Positions 15,737-24,258 of a DNA stretch of 58,282 bases are shown here, one piece after another. The stretch is from positions 1-58,282 of the forward strand of contig PKXQ01000139.1 in the NCBI GenBank assembly GCA_003132405.1. The letters are read 5' to 3'. This DNA is from Acidobacteriaceae bacterium. Its GTDB lineage: Bacteria; Acidobacteriota; Terriglobia; Terriglobales; Acidobacteriaceae. Positions within the stretch are counted from its first letter, which is position 1. Every line of letters starts with the position of its first letter. Both the position numbers and the translations under genes were made by a program. The notes under the pieces are model-generated. The model worked only from the letters and a program-made list of their open reading frames with translations, had not been told where the DNA came from and did not search any database.

Positions 15737-17734
15737 CTATCCCAAGGTCTTATGGATGGTATTGAGGAGGGCAGTGCGGCTGAAAGGCTTTTCGAGGAGG
15801 GTGATGCCGCGGCTCAACACTTCGCGTTCGGCGATCAATTCCCCGGTGTAGCCCGACATGTAGATCACTTTAAGGTGGGGGCGAGAGCTGCTGAGACGTT
15901 CGGCCAATTCGGGGCCGCTCATGCGGCGCATCACGACGTCGGTCAATAACAGGTCAACGGGATCGGGGTGGGTCTCAAGCCATTGCAGCGCCGACTGGCC
16001 GTCATCGGTATCGATGACCGTGTAGCCATGTTCCTCGAGAAGCTGCTTGGTCAAGCTGCGCATGATCTCGTCGTCTTCGACCAGCATGATCGTGGTTCCC
16101 AGCCGCTTGGGACTGACGGCCTCGACTTCGGGATTCGCGTCCATGCCGATTTTGTGATCGGCGCTGGGAAGATAAATCTTGAAAGTCGTTCCGTGTCCTG
16201 GCTCGCTGTAAACCATGATGTGGCCTGAGCTTTGCTTAACGATGCCATACACGGTGGCCAAGCCGAGGCCGGTTCCCTTGCCGGTCTCTTTGGTGGTGAA
16301 AAAGGGTTCGAAGATGCGCGAGACCGTGGCTTCGTCCATACCGCTGCCGGTATCGCTGACCGCCAGCAGAATATATTTTCCCGGCGGCATCTGCTGATGC
16401 TGATCGGCGAAAGCCTGGTCGAAGCGCTCAGTGCGAGTTTCGAGGATGAACTTGCCGCCGCGAGGCATGGCGTCGCGCGCATTGACGGCAAGGTTGACCA
16501 CGATCTGGTCAAGTTGGCCAGGATCCGCTTCGATGACGGCCGCGGGTGACTTGGAGACGATGAGAATTTCGACATCGTCTCCCATCAGCGGACGCAGCAG
16601 CTTGCTCACGTCTTTCAAGCGCTCGTTGAGATCGAGAATTCGAGGACGAATCGAAGAAGACCGGCTGAAGGTCAAGAGCTGGCGCGTCAACGACGAGCCG
16701 CGCTCGGTGGCCTTCCGGATGTTCTCGACGTATTGCACAGGTCCGGCTATGGGATCGATCCGGTCACGAAGGAATTCGGCGCAGGCGCTGATGATGCCGA
16801 GAATGTTATTGAAGTCGTGCGCGACGCCCCCGGCCAGGCGCCCGATTGCTTCCATCTTTCGCGATTGATGAAGCTGCCCCTCGGTCTTCTTCTGGGCAGT
16901 GATGTCGCGCGCAATCGCCGAGGCGCCCACGATGTCGCCGTTCGCGGCGCGCAAGGGAGATACCGAGATGGAGACATGCAGTTGGCGACCGTCCTTGGCC
17001 ACTCGCACGGATTCATAGTGTTCGGTGCTCTCCCCGCGCGCGATCTTTCTGAGAATCTCGGGAATCTCGTCCGGGCGATCGCTCGGCGCTAGAAGCGATA
17101 TGTTTTTTCCCACGACTTCTTCGGGAGTGTAGCCGTAAATACGCTCGGCTCCTTTATTCCAGCTAGTGATCGTGCCATCGAGGTCTTTGCCGATGATGGC
17201 GTCCTCGGAAGAATCAATAATCGAGGCCAGGCGCGTGCGGTATTCGCCGAGCTGCTCGGTGGTTCGGCGATGCAGTTCTTCATTGGCCCGGCGCAGTTCT
17301 TCGGCGATCCGCTTGCGGTCGCTGATGTCGCGGATCGCGCTCAGGACGAACATGCCCTTATCGGTGGAGATGGGGCTCAGGCTGATTTCCACGGGAAATT
17401 CGGTGCCGTTGCGCCGTCTGCCATGCAGATCTAATTCCGCTCCCATGCGGCGCGTTTTGGGCTTTTCAGTGAAGTTTTCGCGGTGCTGGTGGTGCTGGCG
17501 GCGATAGCTTTCCGGCACGAGCACTTCGACTTTCTGGCCAATTAATTCGTCGCGGGTATAGCCGAAGAGCGCCTGGGTTTGGGAATTGATTTGGACGATG
17601 GTGCCTTCGCGATTGACGGCGACGATGGCATCGGGAAGGGCCTCCAGCAGATCGCTCGATAGGAGGACTTCTCCGAGGGCGCGCTCGGAGCGAAAGGATG
17701 CGGTTTGCTCGTCATCAAAGGAAGGTCGGGGCAT
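15737..17734 (-). CDS. PAS-PAS hybrid sensor histidine kinase with C-terminal receiver
   Basis: A 665-residue cytosolic kinase with no membrane segment. Order: PAS 1 (about 25–140, ending VLSAIRDISDRK), PAS 2 (about 165–285, ending ARDITAQKK), HisKA with the phospho-acceptor H306 in GGVAHDFNNIL, a catalytic ATPase domain with N box VVNLAVNARDAM, G1 DTGSGMD, F box FEPFFTTK and G2 GKGTGLGLATV, then a receiver (about 547–665) with acidic VEDDE, phospho-Asp D599 (LLTDVVM) and Lys in LLEKPF. The NFNxI-type H box and attached receiver are typical of hybrid kinases acting through phosphorelay. It probably senses an internal or diffusible signal through PAS; the ligand is unknown. Downstream on the same strand are the Crp/Fnr gene and the single-domain regulator. 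Confidence 0.95.
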   Translation of the reverse strand: MPRPSFDDEQTASFRSERALGEVLLSSDLLEALPDAIVAVNREGTIVQINSQTQALFGYTRDELIGQKVEVLVPESYRRQHHQHRENFTEKPKTRRMGAELDLHGRRRNGTEFPVEISLSPISTDKGMFVLSAIRDISDRKRIAEELRRANEELHRRTTEQLGEYRTRLASIIDSSEDAIIGKDLDGTITSWNKGAERIYGYTPEEVVGKNISLLAPSDRPDEIPEILRKIARGESTEHYESVRVAKDGRQLHVSISVSPLRAANGDIVGASAIARDITAQKKTEGQLHQSRKMEAIGRLAGGVAHDFNNILGIISACAEFLRDRIDPIAGPVQYVENIRKATERGSSLTRQLLTFSRSSSIRPRILDLNERLKDVSKLLRPLMGDDVEILIVSKSPAAVIEADPGQLDQIVVNLAVNARDAMPRGGKFILETRTERFDQAFADQHQQMPPGKYILLAVSDTGSGMDEATVSRIFEPFFTTKETGKGTGLGLATVYGIVKQSSGHIMVYSEPGHGTTFKIYLPSADHKIGMDANPEVEAVSPKRLGTTIMLVEDDEIMRSLTKQLLEEHGYTVIDTDDGQSALQWLETHPDPVDLLLTDVVMRRMSGPELAERLSSSRPHLKVIYMSGYTGELIAEREVLSRGITLLEKPFSRTALLNTIHKTLG

Positions 17735-17898
17735 TAACAGCTCGGACAGTTAAGAATGTATCGGTTCCCTAAAATCTAGTGGGAAAACCGCCTATTGTAA
17801 AGGCGAACCTGGATTGGAGAAGGCCACGCGCGACTTGCTTTGTAAACTGACCGCAAATAACTCGCGGCCTTAGGACGCTTCGGGTCCTTAGTAGGCAA

Positions 17899-17926
17899 TT
17901 GCGAGGGGGCGAGTTGCCGGTAATAT
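17899..17926 (+). promoter_or_regulatory. Candidate promoter of the peptide-transporter/sigma/CHAT operon
   Basis: TTGCGA and TAATAT are separated by 16 nt, and the -10 ends 24 nt before the first ATG of the operon. The match is moderate. A small hairpin (AGGAC…GTCCT, about 17870–17890) lies just upstream. Confidence 0.35.
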
Positions 17927-17950
17927 CGGACTAGCGGAGTTGTTGGTTGA

Positions 17951-18931
17951 ATGGCCCGAGATCATCTTATAAGAGTTAGCGACCTGTCGGTTACGTACTG
18001 CGCTGACGAGGGCATGCCGATTCGCGCGGTGGATGGCATTAGCCTTGAGATCTCACCGCAGGAGATTGTCGGAATACTGGGCGAATCCGGTTGCGGCAAG
18101 AGCACGCTGGCGGGCGCTTTGTTGCGACTGCTGCCTCCCGGGGCGAAGTCTGAGGGCGGGATTCTATTTCGCGGCCTCGAGCTAATGAACCTGCCCGAGG
18201 CGGAATTACGTGCCCTACGAGGCCGAGAGATAGCGCTGATCCCGCAGGACCCGGCTCTGTCGCTAAATCCGGTGATCACGGCGGGTGTGCTGATCGGCGA
18301 GGTGTTGCGTGCGCATTTGCCGCTCAGCGCCGCTGAACGCCGCCAGCGAGTCAAGGAGTTGCTGTGCGAGGTTGGTTTCGACCGTCCGGAAGAAATCTAT
18401 TCCGCCTATCCGCATCAACTCAGCGGCGGGCAGCGGCAGAGGATCGCGATTGCGCAAGCGATGGCATGCAGGCCAGGTCTCCTAGTAGCCGATGAACCGA
18501 CTGGCAAACTCGACGCGACATTGCAGAGCGAGATCATCGAGTTGCTATCGAAGATCAGACAGCAGCATGGCACGGCAATTCTGATCATCAGCCACGATCC
18601 TGCAATCTTAGCGGGATTTTCCGATCGCATCGCAGTGATGTATGCGGGCCGCATTGTCGAAGTTGGGAGCAGCGCTGAAATCTTTGGCCGGCCGTTGCAT
18701 CCTTATACGCAGGCTCTAATGCGAATTGCGTCGTCGATGATCACCAGCGCCGGAGTTATTTCGCGGTTTCCGGCGATTGCGGGCGAATCTCCCGATCCCG
18801 GCTGCATCGCGGAGGGTTGCCGCTTTGAGCCGCGTTGCTCTGAGCGAATGGATGTTTGTTCGCAGCGCTATCCACAGACGTTCCTGCCCGAACCTTCGCG
18901 ACTTGTGAACTGTTTCAAGTATGGGGAGTAA
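17951..18931 (+). CDS. Peptide ABC transporter ATP-binding protein (OppD/DppD type)
   Basis: A 326-residue ATPase that would power peptide import with the three genes downstream. Walker A is GESGCGKST (44–52), the Q loop is IPQDPALSLNP, the signature is QLSGGQRQR, Walker B is GLLVADEPT and the switch His is in IISHDPA. The segment after Walker B reads GKLDATLQ, where the family usually has TALDVT. The C-terminal OppD/DppD domain carries a cysteine cluster, DPGCIAEGCRFEPRCSERMD plus a further Cys in VCSQ; in some DppD proteins the equivalent cysteines hold a [4Fe-4S] cluster. First gene of a seven-gene run. The stop overlaps the next ORF by 11 nt. Confidence 0.92.
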   Translation: MARDHLIRVSDLSVTYCADEGMPIRAVDGISLEISPQEIVGILGESGCGKSTLAGALLRLLPPGAKSEGGILFRGLELMNLPEAELRALRGREIALIPQDPALSLNPVITAGVLIGEVLRAHLPLSAAERRQRVKELLCEVGFDRPEEIYSAYPHQLSGGQRQRIAIAQAMACRPGLLVADEPTGKLDATLQSEIIELLSKIRQQHGTAILIISHDPAILAGFSDRIAVMYAGRIVEVGSSAEIFGRPLHPYTQALMRIASSMITSAGVISRFPAIAGESPDPGCIAEGCRFEPRCSERMDVCSQRYPQTFLPEPSRLVNCFKYGE

Positions 18932-19820
18932 CTTGGCGACTAACTTACCTGCTAACTTGTCTAATTCTCCGGGCGGCGCATTTAGGGGCGACTTATCGGG
19001 TGTGAACTTGCTGCGAGTTATTGGCCTATCCAAACAATACGTCCGCGGCGGCCTTTGGAAAAAGCGCGTACAGGTCGCGGCAGTGACCTCCGCTCACTTC
19101 GAAATTGCACGAGGACAAACGTTGGCGCTCGTCGGAGTGTCGGGGTCGGGCAAGTCGACTGTGGCACGATGCGTGGCACGGATCGAAAGCCCGGACGCTG
19201 GCCAAATCCTGGTGCAGGGAACAGATATTGCACGGCTTTCTTCGCGGGAATTGCTGCCTTTTCGCAGCGGGATCCAAATGGTCTTCCAGGACGCTGTTAT
19301 GTCGATGAACCCGTGCTTTTCGGCTCTGGAAGCCATTGAAGAACCTCTTCGGATCCAGCGGAAGGCAATCGGCAATCGGCAGGAGCGTCGCGATCGCGTG
19401 GGCAGGCTGATGATCGAAGTTGGGCTGTCTCCGGATTGGATGGATCGACCGATTTCTAATTTCAGCGGCGGCCAACGCCAGCGACTCGCGCTGGCGCGGG
19501 CTCTGGCTTTGCGCCCGCGGTTACTCGTTCTGGACGAAGCACTCACTGGTCTTGACGTATCGACCCAAGCGCAAATCGCCAATCTCCTTCTCGATCTGCA
19601 AGCTGCACACCAGTTGACTTATCTACTTATATCTCACGATCTGGCGTTGGTGGCGCGGATGGCGAACGTGATCGGAGTAATGGCTGGCGGACGAATCGTA
19701 GAAACTGGCCCCGCGGAGCAGATAGTTTCCAATCCCATGCATGCGGCAACAAAACAACTCTTGGCCTCGGCGAAAACAACCGCAGCGAAGTTTGCCGCAA
19801 TTACCGGAGCGCCTTCGTGA
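18921..19820 (+). CDS. Peptide ABC transporter ATP-binding protein (OppF/DppF type)
   Basis: A 299-residue second ATPase of the heterodimer. Walker A VSGSGKSTVARC, Q loop MVFQDAVMSMNP, signature NFSGGQRQRLALARALALRP, Walker B RLLVLDEALTGLDVS and switch His LLISHDLALV are all present. Unlike most OppF proteins it ends soon after the nucleotide-binding core (ETGPAEQIVSNPMHAATKQL) and lacks the C-terminal cysteine domain. The first 20 residues are low-complexity, so a later start is possible. It overlaps the upstream ATPase gene and, by 4 nt, the permease gene. Confidence 0.92.
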   Translation: MGSNLATNLPANLSNSPGGAFRGDLSGVNLLRVIGLSKQYVRGGLWKKRVQVAAVTSAHFEIARGQTLALVGVSGSGKSTVARCVARIESPDAGQILVQGTDIARLSSRELLPFRSGIQMVFQDAVMSMNPCFSALEAIEEPLRIQRKAIGNRQERRDRVGRLMIEVGLSPDWMDRPISNFSGGQRQRLALARALALRPRLLVLDEALTGLDVSTQAQIANLLLDLQAAHQLTYLLISHDLALVARMANVIGVMAGGRIVETGPAEQIVSNPMHAATKQLLASAKTTAAKFAAITGAPS

Positions 19821-20794
19821 ATTACATCCTCCGCAGGCTTCTGCGCGCAATGCTGTTATTAGTGGGCGTGTCGGCACTCTGCTTCCTCTTTACAGAGATG
19901 GCGCCGGGAAGTTTCTTTGACGAGATGCGGCTCAACCCGCAGATCTCGCCCGAAACAATTGCGGCGTTGCGCTCCAGCTATGGATTGGATCAACCGCTCG
20001 CGGTTCGATACGCACGCTGGGTGAATGCTGCGCTGCGTGCCGATTTAGGTTATTCGATCGCGTACAACGCTCCGGTTGCGCCACTGTTATGGAGTCGCGC
20101 GAAAAATACTTTGCTGCTCACCACCTGCGCGCTCGCGATAACCTGGCTGATCTCGGTCCCGCTCGGAGTGTGGGCCGCTAGTCGCCGCGGCGGGTTGGTC
20201 GATAGGGCGGTTACTCTCGCCAGTTCGTTCGTTATTTCGGTTCCTGAACTTGTGATCGCCGTGGGCCTGCTGGCGCTTGTGGTTCGTTGGCGAATTCTGC
20301 CTGTCGGTGGGATGATGTCGGCCGACTCGGATGCACTTTCCATGCTGGCGAAATTGAAGGATGTCGCGCGACATCTGGCGCTACCCGCCTTCATCCTCAT
20401 ACTCTGTGAAACCTCGATCATCGTCAGGCACGTTCGCGCCAGCGTGCTGGAGGTGTTAGGAGCGACCTATGTGCAAGCCGCCCGTGGTTTGGGAATGAGC
20501 CAGAGTAGATTACTTTTCCGGCACGTGTTACCGGTTGCCGCGAATCCCGCCATTTCTTTGCTGGGCTTTTCACTGGCTGGCCTGCTCAGCGGATCGCTGA
20601 TCGTTGAAGTAGTTTGCGGCTGGCCTGGCTTAGGTCCGCTGATTCTGGAGGCGACTTTGTCGCGCGACTTATATCTTGTCATCGGAGGAATCATGTTTTC
20701 CGCATTGTTTATGATTGGCGGGAATTTTGTTGCCGATATGATGCTCATCGTTGTTGACCCACGCATCCGCAAAGAGGGAGTGGATGCGCGCTAA
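19817..20794 (+). CDS. Peptide ABC transporter permease (OppB/DppB type)
   Basis: A 325-residue inner-membrane permease. It begins YILRRLLRAMLLLVGVSALC, the standard first helix, followed by the periplasmic block with GLDQPLAVRYARWV and DLGYS. About six membrane helices are visible. The cytoplasmic EAA loop reads YVQAARGLGMSQSRLLFRHV, where the ATPase docks. The C terminus has VVCGWPGLGPLILEA. The start codon overlaps the preceding stop (ATGA-type coupling). Confidence 0.93.
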   Translation: MNYILRRLLRAMLLLVGVSALCFLFTEMAPGSFFDEMRLNPQISPETIAALRSSYGLDQPLAVRYARWVNAALRADLGYSIAYNAPVAPLLWSRAKNTLLLTTCALAITWLISVPLGVWAASRRGGLVDRAVTLASSFVISVPELVIAVGLLALVVRWRILPVGGMMSADSDALSMLAKLKDVARHLALPAFILILCETSIIVRHVRASVLEVLGATYVQAARGLGMSQSRLLFRHVLPVAANPAISLLGFSLAGLLSGSLIVEVVCGWPGLGPLILEATLSRDLYLVIGGIMFSALFMIGGNFVADMMLIVVDPRIRKEGVDAR

Positions 20795-21806
20795 GGTCAC
20801 TGTCCTGATCGTGATGCTGGTCGGCTTGCATGGGGTGTTGCTGCTGGCAGGTTTTTTCGCACCCTATGATCCCGCTGCGCAGAACCGCGAGTTATCTTAT
20901 GCTCCACCGACTCGTTTGCACTTTAAGGATGCATTAGAGTTTCACCTCCGCCCTTTTGTTTACGCGTCGGCGGTCGTGATGGAAGGTGATCAGCGGGGGA
21001 GTTATCAGGAGGGTCGCAGCCGCGAGTATCAAGTGCGTCTTTTTGTAACCGGAGCGAGTTATAAGTTACTAGGTGTCCATGAGTCAACTACCCACCTATT
21101 CGGAGTGAGCGAACCAGCAAGGATCTTTCTCTTTGGAACCGACGCCTACGGCCGAGATGAATTCTCGCGCGTGCTCTTCGGCGGACAAATTTCTGTGGCG
21201 GCTGGGATCGTCGCAACTGTGATCACTCTGTTCGCAGGAAGCGTCGTCGGCATTATCGCGGGATACTACGGAGGCTGGGTTGACGAGTTGCTGATGGGCG
21301 TTAACGAGCTCTTTCTTTCGCTCCCATGGCTTTACTTTCTGCTTGGTGTTCGCGCTTTCTTGCCATTGCACCTCAGTACGCTTCGCACATTCTTTCTATT
21401 GACTGGCGTGATCGGGCTGATCGGATGGGCTCGTCCTGCGCGACTAGTGAGAGGAGTAGTGCTCAGTTCGCGAAACCGAAGCTACGTTCTGGCGGGGCGC
21501 GGCTTTGGGGCGACTGATTTCTATCTCTCGCGGCGTCATATCCTGCCCGAAGTTTTCGGATTACTCCTTACTCAGGCTGCATTACTGGTTCCGCGTTACA
21601 TTGCCGCCGAAGTTACGCTCTCTTTCTTTGGCCTTGGAGTGAATGAGCCCGTGGCGAGCTGGGGAAACATGCTCAGCACTTTGCAGCAATATAGCGTTCT
21701 CGTTTCTTATGGATGGTTGCTTGCTCCGGCCTGCGCTCTGGTGGTTACTTCCGTACTCTATAGTTCTCTCGCTGAGCTGTTTCATTCCCGGTTAAAATCC
21801 TCTTAA
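20784..21806 (+). CDS. Peptide ABC transporter permease (OppC/DppC type)
   Basis: A 340-residue permease partner. After the first helix (VTVLIVMLVGLHGVLLLAGF) and the family motif FFAPYDP there is a large periplasmic insertion of about 90 residues before the usual FGTDAYGRDEFSRVLFGG block; this insertion is longer than in E. coli DppC/OppC and could contact the binding protein. The EAA loop reads YVLAGRGFGATDFYLSRRHI. GAGGGAG precedes the ATG, which lies inside the end of the upstream gene (11-nt overlap). Confidence 0.9.
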   Translation: MRAKVTVLIVMLVGLHGVLLLAGFFAPYDPAAQNRELSYAPPTRLHFKDALEFHLRPFVYASAVVMEGDQRGSYQEGRSREYQVRLFVTGASYKLLGVHESTTHLFGVSEPARIFLFGTDAYGRDEFSRVLFGGQISVAAGIVATVITLFAGSVVGIIAGYYGGWVDELLMGVNELFLSLPWLYFLLGVRAFLPLHLSTLRTFFLLTGVIGLIGWARPARLVRGVVLSSRNRSYVLAGRGFGATDFYLSRRHILPEVFGLLLTQAALLVPRYIAAEVTLSFFGLGVNEPVASWGNMLSTLQQYSVLVSYGWLLAPACALVVTSVLYSSLAELFHSRLKSS

Positions 21807-21841
21807 CCTAGAAAACCGTTCTGTGGGGTAAGGGGTTTTTA

Positions 21842-23614
21842 ATGAAGTTGATCCGCCTAGCCCTACACGTGTGCCTGTTTAGCGGCCTATGCTTTGCCGC
21901 GGCGCCCGCTCCTGAAGCGGCGAAACCGGGCGAAGAACTTGCGCGCTTGGCCGACGTCAGCGGCCGCTATGGCGGGCATCTGACCATCGGTCAACGCTCC
22001 GAGCCAAAGACGCTCAACCCCGTTACGGCCACGGATGCAGTTTCACGCGAGGTCATCGGGCGGCTGATGGGCGATCTCATCGAGATCAACCGGGCGTCGC
22101 AACTGACGGAGCCGGCGCTGGCGAAGTCGTGGAACATATCTGCCGACGGCCGCACGTTTACTCTCCAACTCCGCAAGGGAGTCCGCTTCTCCGACGGCTA
22201 TCCTTTCGATGCCGACGATGTAATTTTCTCGTTCAACGTTTACATGGATGCGGCGGTCGACTCACCGCAGCGGGACCTGCTGATCATCGACGGCAAGCCC
22301 ATCGCAGTTACCAAACTCGATCAATACACAGTGCGCTTCGTGTTGCCGCGTCCCTACGCGGCTGCCGAAAGATTATTCGACGGACTAGCGATTCTTCCGA
22401 AACATCTGCTCGAAAAGCCTTACCACGAAGGGCATTTCGCGCAAGCATGGCCGTTGAACGTATCCGCCGCCGAAATTGCAGGATTGGGGCCGTTCCGGCT
22501 CAAGCAATATGTGCCTGGGCAGCGCGTCGTTCTCGAACGCAATCCTTATTACTGGAAAGTGGATCGCGAGAATCAGCGACTGCCTTACCTGGACGAACTG
22601 GTCTTTCTGTTTGTGGGCACGGAAGACGCGCAAGTAATGCGCTTTGAGGCGGGCGAGACCGACATCGTCAGCCGCCTCAGTTCGGAAAACTATAACTTGC
22701 TTGCGCACGAGCAATCACGCACGGGATCGCAGTTAGCGGATATGGGGCCAGGTCTCGAATACAACTTTCTGTTGTTCAATCTGAACGATCTTGGCGGCAA
22801 GAAGCTGGATGAAGTTGCTGTTAAGCAGGCATGGTTCCGCGATCTCAAATTTCGACAGGCGATTAACGTCGCGGTCGATCGCCAGTCTATCGTGCGACTC
22901 GTCTATGGATCGCGCGGCGCGGCTTTGTGGGGCAATGTCGGCCCGGGAAATAAGTTGTGGGTCAATCAGGCTCTCCCGCATCCATCGCAGTCGGTCGAAA
23001 CCGCGCGCCAGTTGCTGAAATCAGCCGGGTATTCGTGGAATGCAACCGGGCAGTTACACGATTCAACCGGGCGGCCTGTCGAATTCTCGATCATAACGAG
23101 TTCGTCGAACAGCCAGCGCATGAAAATGGCGACGCTGCTACAGGACGATCTTTCGCGCCTCGGCATGCAGGTGCATGTGGTTCCGTTGGAATTTCGCGCC
23201 ATGATCGACCGCGTATTTCAGAGTTTTGACTATGACGCGGCGATTATGGGACTCGGCGGCGGCGATGCCGATCCAAATCCCGAGATGAACGTATGGACCT
23301 TCAACGGCACGTCGCACTTGTGGCACATGGGCGAAACGCAGCCCACAACGGGCTGGGAGCGCGAACTCGATCAACTGATGCAGCAACAGATGGTCACGCT
23401 CGATTATGCGAAGCGCAAACAGTTCTATGATCGCGCGCAGCAATTGATTGCCGACAATCTCCCCTTCATATTTTTGGGAACGCCCAACATTCTTGCGGGC
23501 GCGAATTCGCGCGTCGGCAACTTCCATCCTGCGGTGCTCGATCCTTACACGTTGTGGAATGCGGACGAACTTTATGTTCGCGGGCCATTGATGGAGAACG
23601 CGGGAGTGCGATGA
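21842..23614 (+). CDS. Peptide-binding extracellular solute-binding protein (family 5)
   Basis: A 590-residue protein with a cleavable signal peptide (about 1–20, ending GLCFAAAP). The SBP family 5 features are plain: GGHLTIGQRSEPKTLNPVTA at the mature N terminus, PALAKSWNISADGRTFTLQL, KGVRFSDGYPFDADDVIFSF, LGPFRLKQYVPGQRVVLERN and the lobe-2 segment FRQAINVAVDRQSIV. It would deliver peptides, or other substrates of this family such as nickel chelates or oligosaccharides, to the permease pair. The stop codon overlaps the start of the ECF sigma gene (ATGA), so translation of the two is coupled, which is unusual for a transporter gene. Confidence 0.92.
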   Translation: MKLIRLALHVCLFSGLCFAAAPAPEAAKPGEELARLADVSGRYGGHLTIGQRSEPKTLNPVTATDAVSREVIGRLMGDLIEINRASQLTEPALAKSWNISADGRTFTLQLRKGVRFSDGYPFDADDVIFSFNVYMDAAVDSPQRDLLIIDGKPIAVTKLDQYTVRFVLPRPYAAAERLFDGLAILPKHLLEKPYHEGHFAQAWPLNVSAAEIAGLGPFRLKQYVPGQRVVLERNPYYWKVDRENQRLPYLDELVFLFVGTEDAQVMRFEAGETDIVSRLSSENYNLLAHEQSRTGSQLADMGPGLEYNFLLFNLNDLGGKKLDEVAVKQAWFRDLKFRQAINVAVDRQSIVRLVYGSRGAALWGNVGPGNKLWVNQALPHPSQSVETARQLLKSAGYSWNATGQLHDSTGRPVEFSIITSSSNSQRMKMATLLQDDLSRLGMQVHVVPLEFRAMIDRVFQSFDYDAAIMGLGGGDADPNPEMNVWTFNGTSHLWHMGETQPTTGWERELDQLMQQQMVTLDYAKRKQFYDRAQQLIADNLPFIFLGTPNILAGANSRVGNFHPAVLDPYTLWNADELYVRGPLMENAGVR

Positions 23615-24258
23615 CCGAAGCCGCCACAGGCAGGCAAAAGGAGAATCCCGATCAATCTTCGCGGGCTGGGTCGTCTTCGCCCCGTTCTGCGCTGGCCCAA
23701 GCCTCAGACGAGAAGCTGATCGGCCGCTGCCTGCAAGGCGATCAAGAGGCTTGGTCAGTCCTGATCGATAAGTATAAGAACCTTATCTATTCCATTCCGA
23801 TCAAGCTCGGCATGCATCAGGATGCGGGCGACATTTTTCAGTCTGTGTGTGTCGACTTGCTCTCGGAGTTGCCGCGTCTTCGTGAACACCGCGCCTTGCC
23901 GAAGTGGCTGATGCAGACTTGTTATCACACGTGTTTTCGTCACCAGCGAACTGCTGCAAGGTTGGTTGAACTTCCGGAGGATGCGGACGGCGAAAGCCAG
24001 CTTCCTGCCTCTAGCGCGAACGATCTGCCCGGCCACCTGATGCTGCAACTCGAGCAGGAACAGGTTTTACGAGATGCTATCTCTCAACTGCCGGAAAAGT
24101 GCGAGCGTATGGTGCGCCTGCTTTTTTTTGAATTTCCACCGCGGCCTTACGAAGATGTTGCCGAGGAGTTGGGGATGGCCACAGGGTCGATCGGCGCGAT
24201 CCGCGGCCGTTGCCTGGCCTATCTCAAGAAACAACTGGAAAAGCGGGGCTTCTTCTAA
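23611..24258 (+). CDS. ECF-type RNA polymerase sigma factor
   Basis: A 215-residue sigma-70-family protein of the extracytoplasmic-function type. Sigma2 spans about 45–112 (GDQEAWSVLIDKYKNLIYSI, DIFQSVCVDLLSEL, RALPKWLMQTCYHTCFRHQR) and sigma4 about 150–210 (LPEKCERMVRLLFFEFPPRP, VAEELGMATGSIGAIRGRCL). There is no sigma3. A 30-residue polar N-terminal extension precedes sigma2. It is embedded between the peptide-binding protein gene and the CHAT gene, with overlaps on both sides (ATGA upstream, TAATG downstream), which argues that all three products act in one pathway. Confidence 0.93.
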   Translation: MTEAATGRQKENPDQSSRAGSSSPRSALAQASDEKLIGRCLQGDQEAWSVLIDKYKNLIYSIPIKLGMHQDAGDIFQSVCVDLLSELPRLREHRALPKWLMQTCYHTCFRHQRTAARLVELPEDADGESQLPASSANDLPGHLMLQLEQEQVLRDAISQLPEKCERMVRLLFFEFPPRPYEDVAEELGMATGSIGAIRGRCLAYLKKQLEKRGFF

